A stretch of DNA of 6,018 nt. Origin: Flavobacteriaceae bacterium. Lineage in GTDB: Bacteria; Bacteroidota; Bacteroidia; Flavobacteriales; Flavobacteriaceae. The notes under the pieces were generated by a model. That model was not told where the DNA came from. It saw nothing but the letters and a program-made list of their open reading frames with translations, and searched no databases. The DNA lies in the NCBI GenBank assembly GCA_030590765.1, contig JAUVCP010000151.1, forward strand, positions 1-6,018. Direction: 5' to 3'. Every line of letters starts with the position of its first letter. Position 1 is the first letter of the stretch. Position numbers and translations under genes: made by a program. Shown here one piece after another: positions 1 through 6,018 of this stretch.

Positions 1-1
1 T

Positions 2-637
2 AATGAAAGTTTAAAAGACAATAATAAAATTCTGGATTTAGTATCATTTGATGATTCCAGATCATTTGCAGGAATTGAGAATTTAATAGAGATTTTGATT
101 GCCTTGAGTCAGCATAGAAAGTTATTATTTAGTCATTATAATTTCCACAAGGAAAGGTCTAAAAAGTATGAAATTATTCCTCTTAAATTGAAAGAATATG
201 AAAACCGATGGTATATTTTGGGAAAACCAGATCAAATAAATGAAATTTGGTCTTTTGGAATTGATCGTATTGATGACCTTCAGATAGGTAATCTTCATCT
301 GGAAGATTTAAAACAGTATAATGAATTGCTGCAAAAATATGATGACATAATAGGTGTAAGCTTCGAAACAGGAGATTTCAAAGAAAAAATAAAAATTGAA
401 TTGATTATTGAAGGTATTCATGTGAAGTATCTAAGAAGCTTACCATTACACCATTCTCAGGAAATCGATCCAATTAATGAAAAAGGAAAACATAAAGTGA
501 CTTACTTTTTAATCCCTAATTATGAATTTAAAACTCAAATATTAAAAATGGGGGATTATGCAGAAGTTATTTCGCCGATTGAATTGAGAAATGATATTGA
601 AAAAAGACTTGAGGATGCATTGAGGAATTATAAGTAA
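2..637 (+). CDS. WYL-domain transcriptional regulator, C-terminal part (5' end outside window)
   Basis: The reading frame is open from the left edge, so the start codon lies upstream; 211 codons are visible before TAA at 635-637. A TTG at 95 lies inside the continuous frame and is not a believable start. The visible part opens with the linker before the WYL domain. The WYL core follows, with the RWYILG strand at about visible residues 69-74 and the IWSFGIDRID segment just after. The rest matches the usual WYL C-terminal extension (DDIIGV, RSLPLHHSQ, FLIPNYEF, then a final amphipathic helix rich in Glu, Lys and Arg). WYL proteins of this size, normally 300-340 residues, usually carry an N-terminal helix-turn-helix, which would be outside the window. 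They act as ligand-responsive DNA-binding regulators and often sit in phage-defence islands. This gene converges on the mcrBC-type operon, so its control over that operon cannot be judged here. Confidence 0.88.
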   Translation, partial: NESLKDNNKILDLVSFDDSRSFAGIENLIEILIALSQHRKLLFSHYNFHKERSKKYEIIPLKLKEYENRWYILGKPDQINEIWSFGIDRIDDLQIGNLHLEDLKQYNELLQKYDDIIGVSFETGDFKEKIKIELIIEGIHVKYLRSLPLHHSQEIDPINEKGKHKVTYFLIPNYEFKTQILKMGDYAEVISPIELRNDIEKRLEDALRNYK

Positions 638-666
638 TTCTATAATTGATTTGTATAGAAGTTTTT
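638..666 (+). terminator. Probable intrinsic terminator of the WYL gene
   Basis: A perfect 7-bp inverted repeat, TTCTATA at 638-644 and TATAGAA at 654-660, encloses a 9-base loop. It begins directly after the WYL stop codon and is followed by GTTTTT at 661-666. The stem is AT-rich and so weak. Its position between two convergent genes and the T-run on the plus strand fit a rho-independent terminator for the WYL transcript. Read from the minus strand, the hairpin is followed only by an interrupted T-run, so it would be a poorer terminator for the opposite operon. Confidence 0.5.
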
Positions 667-667
667 A

Positions 668-1237
668 TTAAATAAAATTTATTTTCCCACTTGGATCCAT
701 GCTAAAAGGATACATACCAACTGGTTTCTCTGTTCTTTCTTTCCAGTATTCAGAAACTAGAGCTTCTACAATTGGACTACTAATTTTCTCATTAAAATCT
801 TTTCTAGCCCAACTAATTATATTTTCTTCATCAACAGAATTACTATTTCTAAAATAATCAATAAAACTCTCTGATATATTTAATAAAACAATTTGGGTTT
901 TATCTTCCAGTCTATAAACATCCAATATCTTAAAGAAAGAATCGCTTTGTAGTAAAATGAATCCAAATTTAGATAATTCAGGATCAATTAGGGATAAGTC
1001 CTTTCCATTATTTGAAGCGATTAAAAAGCGTAGATTTCCTGTTAATCCACCAGTTTTATATGACATGTCACAAAAGCCTAGCTCATTAATGATCAAGCCA
1101 GATTTATATTTTAAAATCAGTTCTTCTTTTAAAGAAGTGTCACGATAGAAAAAAGCTAAATCTTCAAAGGTTTCTTTATGTATGATATCTGAATCCAAAT
1201 TTATTGATTTAAAAGTGCTTAAATATTTATTTTTCAT
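668..1237 (-). CDS. Hypothetical protein, 189 residues, last gene of the minus-strand operon
   Basis: I do not recognise a named family. The protein looks soluble, with no signal peptide or membrane segment. The N-terminal 50 residues are mixed helix and strand with many charged residues. A Gly-rich, conserved-looking stretch follows at residues 54-80 (GFCDMSYKTGGLTGNLR, then SNNGKD), then an alternating hydrophobic region at about 91-121 that suggests beta strands (FGFILL, FFKILDVY, QIVLLN). The C-terminus holds a helical region and a Trp/Arg/Pro motif (YWKERTEKPVGM, residues 164-175). The ATG at 1235-1237 lies 11 bases after the stop of the HD gene; an ATG just upstream runs into a stop after five codons, so this start is preferred. 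The spacing implies co-transcription with the HD gene. The gene is probably real: long open frame, operon position and ordinary composition. Any function in defence is only inferred from its neighbours. Confidence 0.78.
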   Translation of the reverse strand: MKNKYLSTFKSINLDSDIIHKETFEDLAFFYRDTSLKEELILKYKSGLIINELGFCDMSYKTGGLTGNLRFLIASNNGKDLSLIDPELSKFGFILLQSDSFFKILDVYRLEDKTQIVLLNISESFIDYFRNSNSVDEENIISWARKDFNEKISSPIVEALVSEYWKERTEKPVGMYPFSMDPSGKINFI

Positions 1238-1248
1238 TTCCCATAAAT

Positions 1249-2106
1249 CTATTTAATTGAATAGTTTTCAGGCAACCTACCATCAATTTCCCGTTGGTGA
1301 TAAGTGTCTTTATAAACACAACGATTGATAATATTTTCCATGTGCCAATAGGTATATCCATTGAAATCATAATAGATCTGTTTTGTATTATAAAAATTAC
1401 TTTCATAGCCTTGTGTATCGATATGTGCAGCTAATTTTATATACTTTTTATTATCCACTTTCTCCTGAACAATATATTCGTGAGGCCAGGTTTTTGCATA
1501 GGTTTTTGCGAAAGTCCATTTTTGTTCTTCGATAAATTTCTTTAAATCATTGGAGAGGTTCAAAGTAATCTTATTAAGGTATTTTTTATATTCCTCTATT
1601 TTTTCTTTCAATCGATTTGCTAAATATTCATTACCATTGTAAAGTTCTTTAAGAATAAGCTTGGCTTGATCCAAATATTTACTTCTTTTCTCTTTATTCC
1701 AATTTGGTGGTGGGGATTGTAGATTTGTAATTCTATCAGCTAGTTTGACTGCCCAAACTTCGAGTTGAAGTTCTTTGATCCGGTTAAGGCTGTCTTGCAT
1801 TTGTTGCTCTTTTGGCAGATCTTTGTTTATTGTGAGAGCTGCAACTGCCTTTGCAACATCTGACCCGAATATAGATTCTAATTCTTTAATTGTTGTATCT
1901 GTATCTTCTAAAATATCATGAAGTAAGGCAATTTGGAGTGCAAAACCTTTATCAAAATTATTGGAATTATAGGAAGCAATTAATATTTCCATGGCTACAT
2001 TAGAAAGGTGCAATAGGTAATTTGACTTAGATCCAGGAATCAATTGATCTTTATGTTTTTCACCTGCAAACTTTATGGCTTTTTGATAGAGGGTTTGGGT
2101 GTTCAT
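1249..2106 (-). CDS. HD-domain phosphohydrolase (SpoT/MESH1-like) with uncharacterised C-terminal domain
   Basis: Counting from the ATG at 2104-2106 (285 residues), the N-terminal 170 residues form a metal-dependent HD hydrolase of the (p)ppGpp-hydrolase type. H33 lies in LLHLSNVA, H63-D64 and E67-D68 in ALLHDILEDTDTT, and D124 with N128 in VKLADRITNL. This is the full ligand and catalytic set expected from MESH1 and the SpoT hydrolase domain. No synthetase domain is present. A charged helical linker (about 150-185) leads to a second domain at about 188-280, marked by EQKWTFAKTYAKTWPHEYIV, HIDTQGYES and GYTYWHMENIINRC. It resembles small stand-alone uncharacterised proteins that I recall from accessory regions. 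The frame can be extended 8 codons to an ATG at 2128-2130, but the shorter start is preferred because it lies one base after the stop of the frame-repaired upstream gene. The substrate is unknown; a nucleotide or alarmone is plausible by family. Confidence 0.85.
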   Translation of the reverse strand: MNTQTLYQKAIKFAGEKHKDQLIPGSKSNYLLHLSNVAMEILIASYNSNNFDKGFALQIALLHDILEDTDTTIKELESIFGSDVAKAVAALTINKDLPKEQQMQDSLNRIKELQLEVWAVKLADRITNLQSPPPNWNKEKRSKYLDQAKLILKELYNGNEYLANRLKEKIEEYKKYLNKITLNLSNDLKKFIEEQKWTFAKTYAKTWPHEYIVQEKVDNKKYIKLAAHIDTQGYESNFYNTKQIYYDFNGYTYWHMENIINRCVYKDTYHQREIDGRLPENYSIK

Positions 2107-2107
2107 T

Positions 2108-2400
2108 TTAGTTGTTTTTACATATTTCATTCACATATTCTTCAGCATAGTTACGAGGAGAGAATCTATTGCCATTTTTAGGCTCATTGGGGAAAACAAC
2201 AGGTTCTTCACCATACATTGCAAAACTTGCATTAAATCATCTGCTGTTATTCCCTGTTTACATTCACATTTGAAAAACTCCTCAACAATCTTTTTTGCCT
2301 CAATTACAGCATCTTCATAAGTTTCATAACTACCATGATCATAAGATGAAGCTTCATCCCAATGGTGGTTGTTATCAAATATTCTTAGATTAAATTTCAT
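2108..2400 (-). pseudogene. Small conserved acidic protein, frameshifted (about 97 residues if repaired)
   Basis: The ATG at 2398-2400 starts a protein whose first 55 or so residues look like a conserved family (MKFNLRIFDN, then YDHGSYETYEDAVIEAKKIVEEFF, then GITADDL). As read, the frame continues with unlike sequence and stops at TGA 2131-2133 after 89 codons. In the -1 frame, from about 2235 leftward, the sequence continues as ASFAMYGEEPVVFPNEP and RFSPRNYAEEYVNEIC to TAA at 2108-2110, which fits the expected C-terminus of this family. The span is 293 bases, one short of 98 codons, so one base is missing near the TTTAA at 2232-2236. The cause may be a real mutation or a sequencing error; no good -1 slippery heptamer is present. 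The gene lies 9 bases after mcrC and, when repaired, ends one base before the HD gene. The function of the family is unknown to me. Confidence 0.8.
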
Positions 2401-2409
2401 AAATGAGTT

Positions 2410-3783
2410 TTAAATTATTTCATTCTCAGGGATTAATATTTTAGTTAATTTTTCAATCAATTCAATCCTAGTGTCCTCAAACATGGTTGCTAAATCAAAA
2501 TTTGGATTGAATTTATTCCCTAATAAATCCTTGTTCAAAATCGGTAATTGATATGAATTAATTTGAATTTCTTTATTATCAGCAAGGGCATCCTGAATAA
2601 CAATCTTACTGACTTCTTCCTGATAGTTACTAATTGTATTAGGATAAAAGAGAATAATTTCATCTATTTTAAATCTTACTGCATATGCCAACATTTGATA
2701 TAGATCCGATTGTGATATTCCTTTTTTTGGATCTTTATCATCTGAGTAGACTATTTTATATTTTGTATCGGCAATAATTGTTTTATGTGTCATTTTTAGC
2801 ATTAAGTCAGGTCGTAACGCGAAGTTTTCTTCTGTATCTAAATAAGTTGATCCTATTTGTGTTTTTGCACTTACTTCTTCAATTTCTTTTTTTATAAATC
2901 CAAATATAAAATCTTCAAAAACATATTCCATCGGAAGTAAAAATGCGAACAATTTCAGATCATTCTTATAATTGAATGAAATACTGTTTGAAAGGAATAA
3001 ATGACAATAATCTCTCACTGTCTCAAATTCTCCAAACATTGGATTAAACTGTATGGTAGCAACTTCTTCTGCGGTTGCTCTGACATCAGAAACTTCATCT
3101 AAAATAAAAAGTATTTCTCTTAATTGCTTTTTATTATCTACACTGGAAGTTACATTGAACAGAAGATTCACAACATATTTAATGATCCTATTGAATTTAT
3201 TATCAAAAACAAATGCATCATAAGTACAATTTAATTGATGCCATTTACCAGTACTCAAGTTTTCAGTGATATATGTATTTGTATTTAATCTTCCTTTAAT
3301 AAAAGGTAACTCTTTGTTTACCTCTTCATATTGTTGGTATATAGAATTTGATAATAACTGACGGGTGTATTTAGAGAATAAATAAATGAGAATTTCAAAA
3401 AAATCACTTTTTAAACTTCCCATGGAAGTTTGATAATTGGGAAATTTAATTTTTCTACAATAACTTAACCACCATAAAATATGGTTTTGCATTTGATTCA
3501 CATCTGTTGCATTATAATCTTTAATGCTATCATAGAAAATTTTAGGCAATAAATTTATATGCTGACCCTCAAAGCGAATGACACCTACATACTTATTAGA
3601 TTTAATTTCGTTGGTCTTATACAAAAACTGCAAGAATCGTTGTGATTCAATTTTATCTTCCTGATCTCTGGAGAAATAAACAGATTTTTCTCTATTTTTC
3701 CAGATATCATCCAAAAATTCTTCAAGACCTTCAAAGGTGTTCTCTGCTTTTACCTTATTTTGATATTCAAATAGATTGATCAC
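2410..3783 (-). CDS. mcrC: McrC: nuclease subunit of McrBC-type modification-dependent restriction system
   Basis: This 457-residue protein has the McrC layout. The N-terminus begins with the typical LFEYQ motif (residues 4-8), followed by the region that contacts and stimulates the McrB GTPase, including FIKGRLNTNTYITENL (161-176) and FDNKFNRIIKYV (193-204). The C-terminal PD-(D/E)xK nuclease core shows E290 in MEYVFEDFIF, D326 in LRPDLML, D339-T-K341 in IIADTKYK, and the supporting Q363/Y367 in YQMLAYAVRF, so the active site looks intact. The start is GTG at 3781-3783, inside the 3' end of mcrB (17-base overlap). The next Met is residue 98, and only the GTG keeps the LFEYQ motif. The overlap points to translational coupling, in line with fixed McrB:McrC stoichiometry. 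By family, McrC cleaves DNA once McrB-driven translocation stalls or collides, acting on DNA with modified cytosine in the cytoplasm. Confidence 0.95.
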   Translation of the reverse strand: MINLFEYQNKVKAENTFEGLEEFLDDIWKNREKSVYFSRDQEDKIESQRFLQFLYKTNEIKSNKYVGVIRFEGQHINLLPKIFYDSIKDYNATDVNQMQNHILWWLSYCRKIKFPNYQTSMGSLKSDFFEILIYLFSKYTRQLLSNSIYQQYEEVNKELPFIKGRLNTNTYITENLSTGKWHQLNCTYDAFVFDNKFNRIIKYVVNLLFNVTSSVDNKKQLREILFILDEVSDVRATAEEVATIQFNPMFGEFETVRDYCHLFLSNSISFNYKNDLKLFAFLLPMEYVFEDFIFGFIKKEIEEVSAKTQIGSTYLDTEENFALRPDLMLKMTHKTIIADTKYKIVYSDDKDPKKGISQSDLYQMLAYAVRFKIDEIILFYPNTISNYQEEVSKIVIQDALADNKEIQINSYQLPILNKDLLGNKFNPNFDLATMFEDTRIELIEKLTKILIPENEII

Positions 3784-5905
3784 GTTTGCCTGTAATTCTT
3801 AATGGCCATGAATTCGGTTCGATTTCAAGACCTGCATGGGTTAATATTTCTTTAACTTCTTTTTCATCATTCATAAAATATTCCAACAATAAAGGAATGA
3901 CTTTAACATTCATACGCCCTATAAGATCGTTATTTACTCCCATAAAATATGAATGTCCTATCTGAAAATCATGTCCTTTCTTTTCAATAATTTTTTTGTT
4001 TATCTTTTCCAAAATATCAACATCATAAATTTCATGATCATCAATACTATATTTTGGATACATTGCAACAAATTCAAAACGTCTTCGTAAAGCAATATCC
4101 AATAGAGCAATAGATTTATCAGCGGTGTTCATGGTGCCAATAATGTATAGGTTAGAAGCTACCATAAACTCTTCACCAGACGGTAAAGTAGATTTTAATG
4201 GTATATCGCCATGTGATCTTTTGTCTAGTTCTATAAGCGTAATTAGTTCACCAAATACACGAGAAATATTAGCTCGATTTATTTCGTCAATAATGATAAC
4301 ATAATTTTCTCGTTCAACTTTTGTAGTGGTGTCAACAACTTCTTGTTTAGGAAGAAGTTTAACTATTTCATTATAAACACGAAGAAAATATGATGCATGT
4401 TGATTTGCAAGACCAGAAATAGTGGAAAGTTTTTTTATATCTTGTCTTTTTTTTACATCATTTCTGTAAAGTTCTTTAAGGTCTTTAAATTTCATTAATG
4501 AACTGTGCCCCCAATTTGGACCTTTATAACGAAATGAATTATCAAGGACTTCAGTTATATAGGCAACCGAATCATTAATATGATAATCATCTTCAGAATC
4601 CTGAACTTTTTCTATAAAATCTTCTAAGGCATTATCAAACAAAGCATCTTTTGAAACTTCTTCAGGAGCTTTTTCCGATAGGTATAAATTTTCTAAAGCT
4701 CTGTCTGAAATCATTTTAAAAATACCATCTTTTCTATCAAAGGTTAAAGATGTATCATTATCCACATCTGGTCTTAATCCTTGTATAAAATCCTCGTAGC
4801 TATAATTTTGATGAAAAGTAATAAATTCAATTCTATTGCCCAGATGTTTATTAAATATGGCTTTAGATTCTGAGAAATCATCAATTTTTCTGTTTTCAAT
4901 AATCTCAGCAGCCTTTACGATGGTGTTATAGGTTTTTCCAGTTCCTGGAGGACCATATAAAATTTGATTCAGAGGAGTATTATTTTTCATATCATCAAAA
5001 CTTATTTTTTTATATTCATTATCGTCAATTTCTGAATCTTGTAGAAATTCAATATATGTTTTCACAGCAGCAGAGTAAAAACCATTCTGACCATAGGATT
5101 TTGCTTTGCTGTAAAAATATTTTCCATCTACAGTTTTCTGGTGTAGTTTTAAATCTTCATATAATTCATTTAGAACAGAAATATCTGATTCATTGTAAAC
5201 TTTAATTTTGAATTGATTGTTTAGAAGATTGATAGCTCTTAAATAAGAACTAACCATCCCACTATCTGTACCTTTTTTTATTTTTAACCATTTTTCAAAT
5301 TTTTGTTTCATAATTTTCTCAGAATCAAAAACAATCCATAATTCCTTGGCGAAATCAAAGAAGTCTTTATCTCCTTTTTTGGAAAGAATAAATCTATTCA
5401 ATTCCGAAAATAACTTACTATTCCCAATATACCCAAGATACTCAGCACTAGTTTTCAGGGCTTTATACGTAAAAATATTGATTACATTAAACTCACCATA
5501 TAAAAATGCAATTTTCCATTTTACAGCATCTCCCAAATCAATATTGTCAATCTCCTCTAATCGGTTTTCTTTGCTTTCAATAACAATCTTAATAATAAGG
5601 TTTCTAATATTACCAAAGACTTCTTCCTTATTTTTTCCATATTTTTCATGCCATGAATATATTCCATCAGACTTTCTATAATCATTGTAATCGGTTTTCT
5701 TCAAATGCTTTCTTTTAAATATTCCGAATTTATAAGCTGACCCTCCCCAAATACTTCCTACATTTGTGGTAATTGCTTCCAGCCAATAGCAGAAGGATGT
5801 CTTTTTGGAATTAGTATATTCCTCCAAAGTCATGGTCTTCAATCTCTCAATTGGCCATTCATTGATAAAATCTTTTTTTAATTTGTATAAATTCTGGTTA
5901 TCCAT
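3767..5905 (-). CDS. mcrB: McrB: GTP-dependent AAA+ motor and modified-DNA recognition subunit
   Basis: This 712-residue protein is longer than the roughly 460-residue E. coli McrB. Residues 1-200 are an N-terminal domain (WPIERLKTMTLEEYTN, SFCYWLEAITTNVGSIWGGS) that should confer DNA recognition but is unlike the E. coli McrB reader. Residues 200-290 are a helical module (SSYLRAINLLNNQF, YGQNGFYSAAVKTYIEFL). The AAA+ core follows: Walker A GPPGTGKT at 318-325, FITFHQNYSYEDFIQGLRP at 361-379, Walker B IIIDEINRAN at 537-546, the McrB signature MNTADKS at 592-598, and LRRRFEF with arginine-finger candidates at 606-612. About 130 residues are inserted between the two Walker motifs compared with E. 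coli McrB. The motifs are intact, so an active GTPase is expected. By family, it assembles into hexamers that bind McrC and translocate DNA. The ATG at 5903-5905 is the first start and lies 23 bases after an upstream stop. Confidence 0.95.
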   Translation of the reverse strand: MDNQNLYKLKKDFINEWPIERLKTMTLEEYTNSKKTSFCYWLEAITTNVGSIWGGSAYKFGIFKRKHLKKTDYNDYRKSDGIYSWHEKYGKNKEEVFGNIRNLIIKIVIESKENRLEEIDNIDLGDAVKWKIAFLYGEFNVINIFTYKALKTSAEYLGYIGNSKLFSELNRFILSKKGDKDFFDFAKELWIVFDSEKIMKQKFEKWLKIKKGTDSGMVSSYLRAINLLNNQFKIKVYNESDISVLNELYEDLKLHQKTVDGKYFYSKAKSYGQNGFYSAAVKTYIEFLQDSEIDDNEYKKISFDDMKNNTPLNQILYGPPGTGKTYNTIVKAAEIIENRKIDDFSESKAIFNKHLGNRIEFITFHQNYSYEDFIQGLRPDVDNDTSLTFDRKDGIFKMISDRALENLYLSEKAPEEVSKDALFDNALEDFIEKVQDSEDDYHINDSVAYITEVLDNSFRYKGPNWGHSSLMKFKDLKELYRNDVKKRQDIKKLSTISGLANQHASYFLRVYNEIVKLLPKQEVVDTTTKVERENYVIIIDEINRANISRVFGELITLIELDKRSHGDIPLKSTLPSGEEFMVASNLYIIGTMNTADKSIALLDIALRRRFEFVAMYPKYSIDDHEIYDVDILEKINKKIIEKKGHDFQIGHSYFMGVNNDLIGRMNVKVIPLLLEYFMNDEKEVKEILTHAGLEIEPNSWPLRITGKRDQSI

Positions 5906-5928
5906 GGATATTATTAACTTTAATAGTT

Positions 5929-6018
5929 TTAGTTATTATATTTTTTAAAATTCTGACTGCGTTGTAAAAATTGAATAGCTTTGGTCCAATCAATATCGGT
6001 TTTAATATTGTCTGAATT
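5929..6018 (-). CDS. 3' end of an unidentified gene upstream of mcrB (5' end outside window)
   Basis: On the minus strand the frame is open from the right edge for 29 codons and ends with TAA at 5929-5931. The peptide includes DIDWTKAIQFLQRSQNF and ends KKYNN. Trp, Gln, Arg and Ser are spread along it, so it reads more like a real protein tail than like chance AT-rich translation. It would end 23 bases before the mcrB ATG, matching the close spacing of the rest of the operon, so it is probably the gene preceding mcrB. The fragment is too short to assign a family. The alternative is that this is non-coding mcrB leader; a TATAAT on the minus strand at 5935-5940 overlaps the tail but has no convincing -35 or Bacteroidota-type partner. 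Confidence 0.5.
   Translation of the reverse strand, partial: NSDNIKTDIDWTKAIQFLQRSQNFKKYNN

Noticed and set aside
95..637. A TTG start at 95 for a 180-residue protein
   Set aside because: The frame is open back to base 2 with a WYL-family linker sequence, so this is the interior of a longer gene.
957..1148. A 63-residue plus-strand open frame
   Set aside because: It is the antisense shadow of the 189-residue minus-strand gene, with no start context or protein-like pattern of its own.
2225..2245. Programmed -1 ribosomal frameshifting in the small gene
   Set aside because: The zero-frame codons GAT TTA ATG do not form a proper X-XXY-YYZ slippery heptamer and I see no strong stem just downstream. 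A simple missing base is more likely.
2099..2320. A 73-residue plus-strand open frame
   Set aside because: It lies opposite the frameshifted small gene, whose minus-strand frames are family-like. Its composition (poly-hydrophobic, Ser/Thr/Cys) is typical of antisense shadow.
1638..4480. A 16-base repeat (TGTAAAGTTCTTTAAG) in the HD gene and in mcrB
   Set aside because: Both copies encode the same short helix piece, LKELY, on the minus strand. Coincident codon choice explains it better than a mobile or regulatory repeat.
5346..5681. A 111-residue plus-strand open frame
   Set aside because: It lies wholly antisense to the mcrB N-terminal region and has low-complexity Leu/Ser/Ile composition.
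5558..5701. A 14-base direct repeat, TAATCGGTTTTCTT at 5558-5571 and 5688-5701
   Set aside because: The copies are 130 bases apart, in different codon phases inside mcrB, with no further copies or flanking structure. Chance in AT-rich DNA is the simplest explanation.
5906..5945. A mcrB promoter with TATAAT at 5935-5940 (minus strand)
   Set aside because: I find no -35 partner at proper spacing and no Bacteroidota-type TAnnTTTG element. In AT-rich DNA the hexamer alone is weak evidence, and it overlaps a likely coding tail.

Overview
The window is AT-rich bacterial DNA, dense with genes, whose proteins are rich in Ile, Lys and Asn. The WYL protein and the McrB/McrC variants look like those common in Bacteroidota, perhaps a flavobacterium. 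That placement is an inference from family resemblance and base composition; nothing in the window names a species.

Layout: the left end (2-637, + strand) is the C-terminal two thirds of a WYL-domain regulator, followed at once by a small hairpin and T-run that looks like its terminator. Everything from 668 to 6018 lies on the minus strand and reads right to left as one tightly packed series: the tail of an unidentified gene entering from the right edge (5929-6018), mcrB (3767-5905), mcrC (2410-3783, overlapping mcrB by 17 bases), a small conserved gene carrying a frameshift (2108-2400), an HD-domain hydrolase with an extra C-terminal domain (1249-2106), and a 189-residue protein of unknown function (668-1237). 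Gaps between the minus-strand genes are 23, -17, 9, 1 and 11 bases, so one transcript is likely. No stretch over 300 bases lacks a gene.

How the genes may work together: mcrB and mcrC encode a modification-dependent (type IV) restriction system. McrB is the GTP-driven AAA+ motor with a modified-DNA reader at its N-terminus, and McrC is the PD-(D/E)xK nuclease partner. The three genes behind them are not standard McrBC components. One is a metal-dependent HD phosphohydrolase of the SpoT/MESH1 type, which suggests nucleotide chemistry. They may be accessory defence genes or passengers in a defence island.

The most concrete new observation is a one-base frameshift in the small gene. Repairing it gives a protein of about 97 residues that ends one base before the HD gene, and this also moves the preferred HD start to 2106.
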